A program made the translations under genes and the position numbers. 64,000 nt of DNA, taken from the NCBI GenBank assembly GCA_964035545.1, contig OZ037766.1:1110001-1174000 (forward strand), in the 5' to 3' direction. The notes beneath the pieces were generated by a model that made no database searches, was not told where the DNA came from, and saw nothing but the letters and a program-made list of their open reading frames with translations. This document shows positions 22,615-64,000 of the stretch, one piece after another (the first letter of the stretch is position 1; each line of letters begins with the position of its first letter). This stretch comes from Bugula neritina (taxonomy: Eukaryota > Bryozoa > Gymnolaemata > Cheilostomatida > Bugulidae).

Positions 22615-23027
22615 TGTAGTGAATTTTGCCAGTTCACTATTATTATGTGTGGGTCGACTTAATCAAAGCCACTGCACCAGGTTGTTTACGCTAAGATACT
22701 TTATTATTAATTTTACACAAATACAAGAAGGTTATTTACTGCTAGCATGAATAGAAAACGATTACATAATTAGTGAGCTTTAATACACAACTACTCTAAA
22801 TGAAGTTCCAAGCTGCTCTGCCGGCTAGCTACTCAGCGCACTGCAACTACGAGTAGCTAGCTCCACCTGCTATTAATTAGTGTGACTGTCCTGATTAGTG
22901 GTTACTAATGGTGCCACTGCTGTCCATAGCTACAGTCCGACATAGTCGAACTCACAATATAAAAAACCATATAGAGTGAACTTTTTTGATTAATATAATA
23001 AGAATTGCACTACTAAAATCCATCACA
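22615..23027 (-). repeat. 5' LTR of the gypsy element
   Basis: A 413-base LTR in direct orientation to 15140-15547, followed by the target duplication GTAT. It should hold the element's promoter and the start of its RNA. No convincing TATA box was picked. Confidence 0.95.
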
Positions 23028-23216
23028 GTATCTAGTCCAAGGTTTCCAGTAATGGGTGGAAAAGTCTTGCTAGAGAAATTAAAATTGGTGAATTTTAAAT
23101 TTAATTATCTCCTGTATCTTTTTCTTGCTTTAATCAGCATAGCAATGCACGATTCATTTCACATCTGCATTCTATAGATCTTATATATTAGAAACAAGCT
23201 ATTTGCTTGATTGCAA

Positions 23217-23285
<69 letters not shown>

Positions 23286-24002
23286 ATATATATGGTTATT
23301 ATAATTATTGTATAAAGACAAATCTCATATTACACTGTTCTAGCATCAATGTAGCTAATTTGACAGAAGTTTCCGTCTATATCGAGTTGAAATATAACAT
23401 ACTACTTTGTAAGTATATTGAATTACTTAGACTAGCTCTAAAATAATAATATTCTTTTATAATGCTTCAAATAAACCTATAGCTATAAATTTTCTTTGTG
23501 ACAATAGAACTGAGCACTACTAGCTAAAACCAAATAAATTACTGGATGAACAATAAAAAGAATGATTGCAGCAAAAGCAAATTAAATAATCTGAACTTTT
23601 CCTAAATCATTAAATATTGGAGTTCATGAAAATCTTCTTGTTAAATTTTGAATTTATAGAATATTCATAACAAACACACTTTTTGCACTTTAACAATTAG
23701 CATTTTATTATATATTCATAGTAAAGGAGATTATTAGACCAAAGAAGAGTAAAAATGTGGTATATGTTGAAAATACTGAGCAACAAGACAATGTAACTAC
23801 AGTTTTAAGATACAAAGTTTGAGTGACATCAATATTTCTGAATAGCTATATAAGACAGATATAATAAACCACAATATATTTAGGTACAAGTTTAAATGAA
23901 CTTTCAACAGATGTAAAGCATTAGTGATAAAAATCCTGCAAGCTCAAAAAGTGAAAGCCAGTACTGAATTAACCACAGAAGTAGGTCTGCGGATTCACTC
24001 CT
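23028..24002. other. Interval between the retrotransposon and gene X
   Basis: Begins with the right target duplication and continues the 3' flank of transporter copy C (CTAGTCCAAGGTTTCCAGTAAT, as near 7907). A (TA)n run occupies about 23228-23292. From about 23310 the sequence aligns with 59030-59200, the flank of gene Y. On the - strand an AATAAA near 23707 could be a polyadenylation signal for gene X. No coding exon is seen. Confidence 0.5.
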
Positions 24003-54225
<30,223 letters not shown>

Positions 54226-56765
54226 TTTGAACTGGGATAAATGCTAATAGTACAAGTCTGTATGAAGTCTGGTTTCCAAATGTGCTTTCAATAACAATTT
54301 AGTAGAATATAAATAAAAAACACAAAAACATATTTATTAATGTTTTTATGACAATTTTGACTAACTTGGCAGCAGCTATCAAAGCAAGTTCCTGATGAAT
54401 ATCTTATTTGTATCTTTAAAACATAACATTGGATATGTGTTGGAAGTTTAATTATTTTCACATAATGTTTTTTAAGGAAATAAGTGTAAAATCAGCTATG
54501 ATTCAAAACCACATTGCCTGCTAATTTGATGTAATTTGAACAGGAAAATGTGACACTTGCTTTGGCCTTTGAAAGCATCAGCATGGTCATTTTTTCTTAT
54601 GAAATTATAAATCATATATTTGCGCATGTATATCATGTGCAGTGTGCTTCATGTGTGTGTATTGCATGTATAATATATGTGCATCATGTAAGTTTGTTGT
54701 ATATGTGTGTGCATGCAAGTAATTTTATATGTATAAGTTGGAGTAGAGTGTGGATAGATAAACTTGGTATAGTTCCACCACTTCTCTATGCACTGTGCAC
54801 TACTTAAAGCTTATATTTAAAAGCTACTCTAGAATATAGAAGCATAAGAATCATAATCTCAGTCAGTCAGAGTGCTTAATCTCAAAATTTAAAGTTTAGT
54901 TCAACTCTCCAAGTGTTGAAACATACAATATATAACCGGTGGTCAAGGTGTGGAGAAAATGTGTTGGGGGGATACCATAAAAATTGCCTACTAACCTTAG
55001 TACCTATAAATTTCTCTATTTAAGTTTTATAAAGTAGAAAGCTAGGGAAAAGCAGTTTAAAAACTTGCCGCATTTTTTCTCAGAATGGCAATTTTAATTA
55101 CGTTTAAGGAAAAAAAAATAAAATGCATAATATTCATATTAGATTATTTGTCATTTTTAAAAATATACCACAAGTTATGTAATCAGTTAGTTTTAAAATT
55201 AAATCATGTTATTGTTGAGATTTTCCTAAAAATGACTTTTTGTATAAATATATTCATGTGTTTATTATTAGTTGTATTTCTATAAATATAACATGCAAAA
55301 ATAACTGTCATAAATCTGAAAAAACTTAACAGGTAACTCCGAGAAACTGCTCATTTCTCAAGTTATTCACGTAAAATATAATGATGATGCACCTCAACCA
55401 CTAGTTTTATTTTGATTTTAATATTTTTGGAGCTTTCTCACAAGCTTTATATTATTAAACCATTAATTATTTAACCACTATAAGTTTTACTTACACTTGT
55501 GCATATAATGAGAAATTAGGATGGGGGTAAGTCTAAGTTAAGGGGATCCAAAGGAAACATGGTGGGAGTATGATATATACACTCAACTATACCATGCAGC
55601 ATATAATATAACTAACACGGCTAAAGGGGCAAACTGTTTAATATACTATTAGGTTTATGTTTGCTGTGTTGTTTATTTTTCATCATAATTAATGAATCAA
55701 ACCCCATCAGTCATCAAATAAGATATTTTGTTTTGTTTGCTTTTTTACCGCAGCTATAATGGTGAAAGTAAAAATTTAATATATACTTCACTCCAGTACA
55801 CTCTAAATTCATACATGATCAGCAGAAAAAACACCCTTGGTAACTAACTTTTAGACTGATGGAGCTCATTAAAGACACTGACACTAGGTAGATAAACAAC
55901 GAATTTAGTACAATTTTGGGTCACCGAACTTTGAATGGTAATTACTCGCAATAATAAAAGTCGTTTGTTATGGACCGCTGTGTGTATAACCTGGCATATT
56001 TCTAGTTCTCTTTGACTGATTTTAAAAATTTAAAGTGCTATGTGATCACAAAGTCCTACTCTATTTATCCACATTAAAAAGTAAAAATCTTGGATGACCC
56101 CCCCCCCCCCCAAGAGACCAAAAATGACAGCAGCCATCACATTTTTTGTTTTGTTTGTTTTTTTACCGCAGCTATAATGGTGAAAATAAAACTTTACTAT
56201 ATACTTGGCACTCTAAATTTGTATATGATGGTGAGGATACATGGCTAATATAGCTACATTGTTGGCCTTTTATTACACTGACACAATAACAGTTATAACC
56301 ACCGGATTCCCTTCCTGACATCACCAATGTTCCAAATATTTGGTGTCTCTTATCACACATCATCCACTGCTGGTTATACAATTTCTGAGTGGGTTTGGAA
56401 ATTAATTATTCTGGAGGATTGATGGGAAAGTTGGCATACTTTTCTAGTGATAATGTTTTATTGAATTTCCTTAGTATTTTTTCAGAGTAGATAACAGCCT
56501 GAATAAATGATATAAGAATCATCCTGATGGTGCAACAGCATGATAACATGGAATACAGCTTTCAACTTGTTCAGTATTTAGCTTCATGAATATGCAAATT
56601 TATTGCTTCTCCAAATGCTGAATTAACATTCAAGATGTTTTTCCGAACTAATCTATATCACATTATGCATTTTCTACGCATGATATAATAATATTGTATC
56701 TCACAAGGAACTAACAGCTGCTTGTATATTATTTACAAATTTCAAGCACTGATAAAATCTAACGA
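54226..56765. other. Region 5' of gene X
   Basis: Should hold the gene X promoter and 5' UTR. No second gene is recognised. It contains a C14 run at about 56099-56112 and a duplicated segment listed separately. Confidence 0.4.
55728..56230. repeat. Direct repeat pair, ~95 bases each
   Basis: A segment with TTTTTTACCGCAGCTATAAT and GGTGAAA at 55728-55820 recurs at about 56140-56230 in the same orientation. It may be the edge of an unidentified dispersed repeat. Confidence 0.75.
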
Positions 56766-56767
56766 AA

Positions 56768-57762
56768 AGGGAGCAGCTGCGTTTGCCTATTATAGTAAGC
56801 ACGAAGGTCATGGGTTAATGAGCCCAGACAAAGGTCATTGGTGATGTTAGGAAGAGCATCCAGTCATAATCACCGGCTTTCCATGTACCGATCTCAGATC
56901 GATCTCAGCGAGATCGATCCATGGAAAGACGCCAAAGATCGATCTCCGTAGATCTGAGCTGGTCGGTCTGTGGAGCTCGAACTCAGATCGATCTCGTGTC
57001 AATAAGACCATGGAAAGACGCCAGATCGATCTGAGAAGTAGAAAAAGACTGCGCGCTACAATGTTGTCTGCTAATAAAAATGATAACTTATTGATAATTA
57101 CTAAGCAAAATATTAAATAATTATGATAGCCACTTTTTCAGATGCCAAAACTTTGACTTTCAGTACTATGATTAAGAAAACTCAATTATATGCAGCAGAA
57201 GGTAAAAGAAATGGGAGAATTTAAATTGAATTTAAATGACTATTAAAACTTAGTTTCATTAGCTATTTTCTTTCTAATTTTAGGCCTAACAGTCCTGTAA
57301 GTTTATTAATAATCTGCAAGACAGCCATTAATTTTATATAAGCTGTCAAGCTAAAAAATTAAAACTAATTATTTTGAATTGGCCAAATTACCATACACTG
57401 AAAGCTTTGCTGCGTATAGTTTATAGCTGGGATTAAATTTTAGACTACGACCATCTTGTTTTCAACAGTAGTAGCTTTAATCACTCAAATAGGTGAACAA
57501 ATTATACTTTTAAAGTATCCTTCACTTAAGAGGAGGCAACTTCGTGAGATCGATCTGACACTCTCATGGAAAAACGATCGATCTGAGCACATTTCTCAGA
57601 TCGATCTCAGCGAGATCGATCTGAGATCGGCACATGGAAAGCCCGTGAATTACTCCTGTACCTCATTTAAATAAGTCCTTAGCCAGCTTTAACAAAGACC
57701 TCTTCCATTAGGGTTTCTTACAGGGATATCTACCATATAAACTTGAGTGATTTTTAATAAAA
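56768..57762 (+). mobile_element. SINE split by a DNA transposon
   Basis: The tRNA-like head and GATGTTAGGAAGAGCATCC body run to 56870. The rest (TTACTCCTGTACCTCATTT, GGGTTTCTTACAGGGAT) resumes at 57648. Apart from the target duplication, the two parts make a continuous SINE of the 51.3-kb family. Confidence 0.85.
56871..57647. mobile_element. 777-base DNA transposon, CACTA-like ends
   Basis: Begins CACCGGCTTTCCATGT and ends with its inverted counterpart ACATGGAAAGCCCGTG. The flanking 3-base duplication is AAT (56868-56870 and 57648-57650). Subterminal GATCGATCTGAGA / TCTCAGATCGATC repeats crowd both ends, as transposase-binding repeats do in CACTA/EnSpm elements. CAC...GTG ends with 3-base duplications fit that group. 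No transposase ORF. Confidence 0.75.
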
Positions 57763-57994
57763 TCTAACTAAAACTGTAATTTGATTTGCATCCATATTAT
57801 AAATAGCTACTATAGAATAGACAAAGCCACTTCCATACAGGTTTGGATGTGCTTTCAACAAATTCCTATAATAAGTAAGTATTTTAGTGTGAGATATATA
57901 ATGAAGCATTATTAATAAAAGTTCGGAAAGCTGACAAAATAAAAGCCATAACTGAATTATTCACTGAAGTAGGTGTACATATAAATTTACTTCT

Positions 57995-58046
57995 TTAACC
58001 AAGAGTATTCTCAGTGTTTGACAGGGGAGGACAACTTCTTTCACAT
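57995..58046 (-). pseudogene. Orphan last exon of the ZP-FReD gene family
   Basis: A 52-base - strand match to the last exons at 24003-24054 and 60785-60836, with acceptor, CERSCPP reading and TAA stop. About 90 bases of the adjoining intron also align. No further exons of this copy are found between here and gene Y, so it is a fragment. Confidence 0.75.
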
Positions 58047-58139
58047 CTACAAACATCAGAGTTGGTAGATTGATACAAACTATTTGTGGGAGTTTGACTA
58101 CGTTGTAGGTATAATATTTATTGAGATTAGCAAACAGCT

Positions 58140-58177
58140 AATTTATCAAAAACACTGCAAAGTGTTTTTGATAAATT
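58140..58177. repeat. Perfect 17-bp hairpin
   Basis: AATTTATCAAAAACACT, loop GCAA, then the exact inverse. It lies where homology to the ZP-gene flank stops. Confidence 0.9.
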
Positions 58178-58252
58178 TTCTGGGGATCAAACCCATGACG
58201 TCGGTTTAATAAACCAATTCTCTAATTCCTATTCGTAGACCAAGGCTGCTTT
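58178..58252 (-). mobile_element. SINE head fragment
   Basis: The - strand reads AGCAGCCTTGGTCTACG and, further on, TCATGGGTTTGATCCC, the tRNA-like head of the 51.3-kb SINE family. Confidence 0.6.
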
Positions 58253-58492
58253 CATTATAATATAAAATGATAATCTAATAAACTATAACACATTGTGTAG
58301 TGAATAATAATTTAGCCTATTTAGCTATACAGTTTCCACCACAATTACTTTTTTGAAGCAAATATAGCCAAAAAAGCAAGTTTTAAACTAAGTTACTTGA
58401 GCTTAATTAGCTTGATATTAAATATTTCATGAACTATAATATTAAAATCATACAATATAATCGTGCCAACTCATTATTGCTTATTATTGTAG

Positions 58493-58628
58493 ACACACAC
58501 TGGATGAGTTGGACAATGCTAGGTCACTCTGTAGTTGCATTCATTCTGTTATATTCACCATAAGAAATGAGTTCCCCAGAATAGATGATGACTGCAGTAA
58601 CTTGTCCTCTGCCAATCTTGCTGACTAG
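58493..58628 (+). pseudogene. Orphan exon 10 of the SLC49A4-like transporter
   Basis: Matches the last exon of copies A-C, including the preceding ~140 bases of intron 9 and the acceptor. Two extra bases near 58551-58554 shift the frame and bring a stop (TAA) within a few codons. Past the shift, the old frame continues to a TAG at 58626-58628 and still ends in NLAD, like NVAD of copy A. No upstream exons are seen. Confidence 0.85.
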
Positions 58629-60784
58629 AATTGTGCACTTCTTTTGTATGTTTATGAGGAGGACACAACTCCACTTACTCTATGACCATCCCTAGCAAAA
58701 AGGTTTTATGAATTCTATCTTGATTGAAACTAGGAAGTCGAAATGCTCTGATATGGTTGAAAATAAAACTTGGGGCAGAATATTAGTTTTCCAATAGTTT
58801 TACTAAATCTTTGCATTAATCTACATTAATTGAAGCCTTTTATGTGGGCAAGTTTTGTAATGGATTAAACTGTTGATTTTTATATTCAATAACATATTAT
58901 TATTAATATTAAAAAATGACTCATCTGGTCTTTGAATTGACACAAACATATTGCAGTAGTCAGCAGTTTGTGAGCACTTTCTTTTTAACATTAGTTGTTT
59001 CATACAATATATATAACTGTTGTATAAACACAGTTCTCGTGTTGCACTGTTATAGCATCAATGCAGCTAATTTGACAGGAATTTCTGTGTAATTAGTTAA
59101 AATATAACACATTACTTTGCAAACAGATTGAATTACTTATAAGATTGCAGCTCTAAAATAATGATATTCTTTTTATAATGCTTCAAATAAAGTTATAGCT
59201 ATATGTAGCAATAGTGTAGCGGACCTTTTTATAAAGCTTCAAATAAACTTATAGCTATATATGTAGCAATAGTGTAGCAGACCTTTTTATAATGCTTCAA
59301 ATAAACTTATAGCTATATGTAGCAATAGTGTAGCAGACCTTTTTATAATGCTTCAAATAAACTTATAGCTATATGTAGCAATAGTGTAGCAGACCTTTTT
59401 ATAATGCTTCAAATAAACTTATAGCTATACGTAGCAATAGTGTAGCACGCCAACCCTTATTATCTAAGTGTAAGTGATAGCACTCATTTCGTAGTAGGTG
59501 TATAATCGTATTTTACCCAAAGTTAATGTAGTGTTTTAGTGCACTGCATAATATAATTATACTGTACTACTTTAGATTATGAATTATAATATTATAGTTA
59601 TTTTCAATCATGTTGTATGAAGTTAATATATTTCATCCTGTTGACACAAACTTCCAGTAAACAGATAGTTTTAATACAAGATATGAATCTTTATATTCTA
59701 CTCTATATGTATATAGGCTAAGTATATGCAGTTACCTGTCGAAGTATTTTCAAAGGAATTACAATATATTTCACTGTTATGCTATACAAAACTTATCATT
59801 AGTTGTGACAGGTACAGATTATTTTAGTTTAAAACATGTATTTAGTTTCAATGATAAGTTTAGAAGCAAATAAAAAGAGGAGAAAACTCCTTGAAGTGTA
59901 CTGAAACAGTCAATCCTACTGATTGTTACATGGAACTAGTTTCACACCAGGTCAAGTCTTTTTTAGCTTACATGCAGTGAAACATAACTTAATTGGCTTA
60001 TATAGTATGAGCAGGTTAACCACAGCTAAAGACAATGATTACCTTACAAGCAAAGGGATCTGTTATCACACAATACTGCTGTTTCCAGAAAATCATAATA
60101 TAGAACATATATTTTTTGGCATACTAGGTTATAGAGTTGACATAAATAAAATTTGGTGTTAAATCTTTCCTGGCAAGCTATACACACTACTATTTTAAAC
60201 TAAATTGGAAAGGCAACCTTCAGTGAGGGTTGATAATGCAAATTAATGATTGAATGAATGATAAGAAGAATGATATACAGCAGGTAACAAAAAATTCATA
60301 ACAAAATTATTATGAGTTGAATGAAGATTTCATCTATATTGTGGCAACAGCAAACTGAATACCCTTAACTTTTTCCATAACTTTTTTTATAGATTGAAAT
60401 TCATGAAAATACGAAGTATTTGTATTTTTAATTTTGAATTATTAATACACACCACACTTTTTGCAATTTAATAAACAATTATTTTATTATATATTTCCAG
60501 TGAATGAAATTATTACACCAACAAAGAGTAAAAGTGTAGTTAGTATATGTTAAAAATACTGAGCAACAAGACAATTTAACCACAGTTTTAAAATAGAAAG
60601 TTAGAGTAACATCAATATTTCTGAATAGCTATAAGACAGATATATTGAACCATATAATATTGGTACAAGTTTAAATGAACTATCAAAAGATGTGAAGTAT
60701 TAGTGATAAAAGTCCTGCAAGCTCAAAAAATAAAAGCTAGAACTGAAGTATCCACTGAAATAGTAGTTTTGCAGATTTGCTTCT
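58629..60784. other. Flank between the orphan transporter exon and gene Y
   Basis: From about 59030 to 59200 it aligns with 23310-23490 beside gene X, and from 60380 to 60700 with 23610-23930. It is the second copy of the transporter/ZP-gene junction, without the retrotransposon. No exon is seen. Confidence 0.6.
59171..59445. repeat. ~57-base tandem array, five units
   Basis: Units of the form TATAATGCTTCAAATAAACT, TATAGCTATATGTAGCAATA, GTGTAGCAGACCTTT. The homologous place at 23458-23500 has a single partial unit, so the array expanded after the duplication. Confidence 0.95.
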
Positions 60785-63700
60785 TTAACCAAGAGTATTC
60801 CCAATATTTGACAGGGGAGGACAATTTCTTTCACATCTACAAACAGCAGAGAAGTATTGGAGTTGATAAATTGATAAAAACTATTTGTAGGAGATAGGTC
60901 AAGCTGAAGGTAGTATTTAATGAAGTTATTTCAAAGGCAATGAATGTGTATATTATTTACATGTAAATTAGTAACTGTGTTTTACTGCATGAAGTAAAAA
61001 TATCATCTATCTAATTTACAGCTGATGCTGTAACACAAGTCATATTTTAGTACTTTGTATAAAAAGTATACCTTGACATGTCATCAACTTCACAGATGTT
61101 CACAGAACAATGAAGGTAGCTGTTCTTTGATGTGTGAGGTACGAAAATTGTGGAAAGCATAGAGAACTTGTTGCTGGACAGAATTTGAACAGCGTATCCT
61201 GTGCGGCATCTGAAATCATTAATGATAATTTGTAACAGTGGTGTCATTATAGAAAAGGGAAATAGAAGAGTTATTATATATACTAATATTGTATATCATT
61301 TAGTAAAGCAATTGCTATATTCAAAGGTTATATTATATATTGTAGACTAAAAGTATTACCCATTCTGGATAACCATTTGACCAGCTGGGTCATTGGCATT
61401 GCTTGTTGGGGTCAGCTTGCAGTCTTTTGGTGAAACTCTCAGATCTGAGGTGCTGGCTGAAATCCCCAGTTCTCCAAACAGTCTGGTTCCTTCATGGATA
61501 CTTATAGCACTGTCAGTTTCCAACAGGTTTCTGAACTCTTTATCAGTAAACACATCTAGTCTGTAATAAGGAAACATTACATCACCTCAAAGGCCATAAA
61601 TTCACAATATTTACTTTTATTCTAATGACGTGTCACATTGGTTTTGAAACAATGTTTACAGGTTCAAACTATTCTGCATGTTGTTACTGTTAATTATCAA
61701 CATGAACAAGAGTTGAAGACAAACTGTCACTAAGCATACTTTTGAGAACTAGCTGAGAGTTAAACAAGCCATACACAACAGTTTATCAGTCAGTACTCCT
61801 AATCTCAAGAAACTAATAAACAACAGATCTGCTAAAGATACGACTTACTGGACATCAAAATAGGCTTCTGCCTCATTCTCTGCAGTGAAAGTGTAGTTCT
61901 CTGGTCTCACAGTGTATTCTACAGAACTTGAGTAGTTGTTGAGTGGATATCTGCAGCTCTGTGTCAAGATGATGTCAGAGAAGTGTTTAACTTCAGAACT
62001 GATGTTACTGGAGTAGACAAGGGAGTTGGTAACAACCCAGTCTCCTCCCTCCACCTACAGGACAGACTTACAACCTTAGCTTTAAAAGTATCTCTTTATA
62101 TTCATACAATCTTTAAATAATTTCACTATTTTCTCCAATAAATACACTTTCTGACCTGTGTTTGTGCTCCACAATTTAGAAGAGGTATGGAGTATTTGTA
62201 TTGACCATTGAGGGTGGTAGCCGTAAACCCCTGGCAGTTTTCCATTAAGGGTTGTAAGTCCAATGGGCTAAGACCAAACAAGACTGAGCTGTTTATGGAG
62301 AAGTGCATACTGGTTGGGGTACAGGTGAGTTTAACTTGAGAGCTGTCTACTACTTCTGATTGGTCAGGTAAAGCGCTGATTACCTCTTCAGCGTCTAAAA
62401 ATAGACATATCATAATATTCTGAGAACTTAAATTAATAGCATATTTGTAAAAAGATATATCATTATAAAACAGCGGGTATGAGCTTAAAATAAAGAGCTG
62501 CAGTGCAATAAGATGGTATGTAGGCCTACAGTAACAACAACAAGAATGTATCACCTAAGAACCTAAATTAGTAGTATCAGATAACTGTTGTAATTGTAGC
62601 ATAAAATGTGGAGAAAGTTACAAATAAAGCGTGCAATTTAACATCATGACACTATAATAATATTATTTGTTGGAAGTAATGGACACTAACAGTAAATCTG
62701 ATAAAGTAATTTAAAGGTCACTTGCGTATAATTCTTATTGTGCACACTTCTAAACAAGAATATAAACAGGTTAATTATTGTTTCAACTACATCAATAAGT
62801 TTAGCAGTTAGTATTCTAACCTGCTTCATTGACCTTGACCTTCATGCTGACCTCAGAATGCACAGTTGGATCATATGCAGTAACAATTGGGTCACATGTT
62901 AGACATGATTGATGAGAACAAGGACCATACCACCAACCCATGTTGTTGTAATAGCCTGTCAGATTAACAAATAGTAAAATTCAATCATCTCTTTCATATG
63001 TTTCATATCTTTAGGTTATATATGTTTATAACTGAAAGAGAAGCAATTTATGAATCTAATAATTTATTAGTATTAGTAAAATTTTTGATAATAAGTGATC
63101 AAAGTTCTCTGTTCATTGGTCTTAGCATACATATACTAGTAGATTAAAATTCTAGGAAAATAATTCATATTAAAGATGGTATATTTCGCAATATCGTTAA
63201 AACTGTAAATATTAATCACATAGCAGTTTATAGTGATCACCATGCAGTATTCCAATTATTTTATGGGAAGCAGAAGTACATTATTTTTAATATACTAAAA
63301 ATGTTTCAGCACATACCAGAACAGCTTCCTGATACCCACTGGTCATTATCTCTATCATATGTAGAGAATTTCGTTCCAACTCTGCTCATTGAATTTACAA
63401 CTGTTCCCTGGTATAACCCAGACAATTCTACAATGCAGAAAAAACTAGTAAATACAGGCCTCCATTGGAAACATCCAATTTAACTCATGCCCATATAGGC
63501 CTACTATATATGAACTGTGCTTATAGTTATATGTATAACCATGATCTACTAGCATATTATAGTATGTGAGAAGGAAATGAGTCATACCTTCTATGATGTA
63601 CTGAGTTTCAGGACCACCCACTTTGAAATTACCATATTCAGAATAACGAGTAACATCTCCATAATTTATTCTCAGCTTAAGTTGTTTTTCATTAGAGAGG

Positions 63701-64000
63701 AGGTGTAGGAGTCTTAGACCTGAAAAACAATTGCTTTATTTTGATAATTAAAATTCTTAGAACAGAAATGATATGAAATAGTTCTAGATATTGTATTGTG
63801 TACTTAAAAACATTAACATCAATGGAACTATAATAATTTACTCACCAATAAAGTGATCATCGTTCACATCTCCAAATCCTCTCTCAAAATTAGCAAAGTT
63901 TTTATTGAACAGTCCACTTCCAGCTGTGTGCTTCAAGATAGTAATCCAGGGTCCATTAGGTGTGTCTAGGTCGCACAGTACTCTTACAGTCTCATTAGCA
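60785..64000 (-). CDS. Gene Y: paralogue of gene X (FReD and second ZP, partial)
   Basis: Exons on the - strand: 63846-64000 (continues past the window), 63588-63719, 63317-63427, 62821-62955, 62156-62394, 61849-62054, 61360-61560, 61072-61209 and 60785-60836 (TAA). All boundaries are GT-AG and no internal stops are seen. The FReD keeps GFGDVN, FSTYDRDNDQW and GWWYGPC. The ZP keeps LTCTPTSMHFSIN, SCRYPL, DCKLTP, CRTGY, LHCSVNIC and CERNCPP. The FReD exons are more divergent from gene X (one exon 12 nt shorter, one 6 nt longer) than the ZP exons, which are nearly identical. Secreted, with no membrane anchor, like gene X. Its 5' half lies beyond the window. Confidence 0.9.

Larger units (their letters stand above)
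15140..23027 (-). mobile_element. Ty3/gypsy LTR retrotransposon
   Basis: A complete 7888-base element read on the - strand. Two LTRs with TG...CA ends are flanked by the 4-base target duplication GTAT (15136-15139 and 23028-23031). Order in transcription: 5' LTR, tRNA-Leu primer site, gag, -1 frameshift signal, protease, reverse transcriptase, RNase H, integrase, extra ORF, purine tract, 3' LTR. The RT-RNase H-integrase order is that of Ty3/gypsy (Metaviridae), and a GPY/F module without a chromodomain follows the integrase core. It is much richer in GC than its surroundings. Four in-frame stops in pol make this copy non-autonomous. Confidence 0.95.

Noticed and set aside
17115-22750. Many + strand ORFs inside the gypsy element
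   Set aside because: They are antisense shadows of gag and pol in GC-rich sequence; none has recognisable domains.

Overview
Nuclear DNA of an animal, not a microbe. Genes are split by AT-rich GT-AG introns, microsatellites and tRNA-derived SINEs are common, and the domains are typical of metazoans (ZP, fibrinogen C-terminal, SRCR, Ca-binding EGF, an SLC49-type transporter). The AT-rich introns and secreted domain shuffling fit a non-vertebrate, perhaps a sponge or another marine invertebrate; the sequence alone does not settle the phylum.

Layout. (1) 1-14.6 kb, + strand: three tandem copies of an SLC49A4/DIRC2-like transporter. Copy A (1228-1948) shows only its last two exons. Copies B (3359-7394) and C (8632-14574) are complete, each with 10 exons and 497 residues. 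(2) 15140-23027: a 7.9-kb Ty3/gypsy LTR retrotransposon on the - strand, inserted in the 3' flank of copy C with a GTAT target duplication. It has gag, a pol broken by four in-frame stops, an apparently intact -1 frameshift signal with pseudoknot, and an extra zinc-finger ORF downstream of pol. (3) 24.0-54.2 kb, - strand: a secreted multidomain protein (gene X) with signal peptide, SRCR, EGF x4, ZP, fibrinogen C-terminal domain and a second ZP. The 21 mapped exons join in one frame (1017 aa), but a 19.4-kb gap between EGF3 and EGF4 and a missing AG acceptor at EGF4 leave open whether this is one gene or two. The gap holds mostly repeats: a LINE relic, SINEs, MITE-like inverted-repeat elements and microsatellites. 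(4) 57.9-64 kb: a second copy of the junction between the transporter and the ZP gene. It contains an orphan frameshifted transporter last exon, an orphan ZP-gene last exon, and the 3' part of a second, apparently intact ZP-FReD gene (gene Y, - strand) running off the window.

How it fits together. Transporter copy C and gene X lie tail to tail, and the same tail-to-tail junction recurs at 58.3-64 kb, so a segment holding both genes has been duplicated. The transporter copies probably move a small solute across the lysosomal or another membrane. Genes X and Y probably encode secreted, polymerising ZP-type matrix or recognition proteins. No functional link between the two families is visible beyond their shared duplication history.
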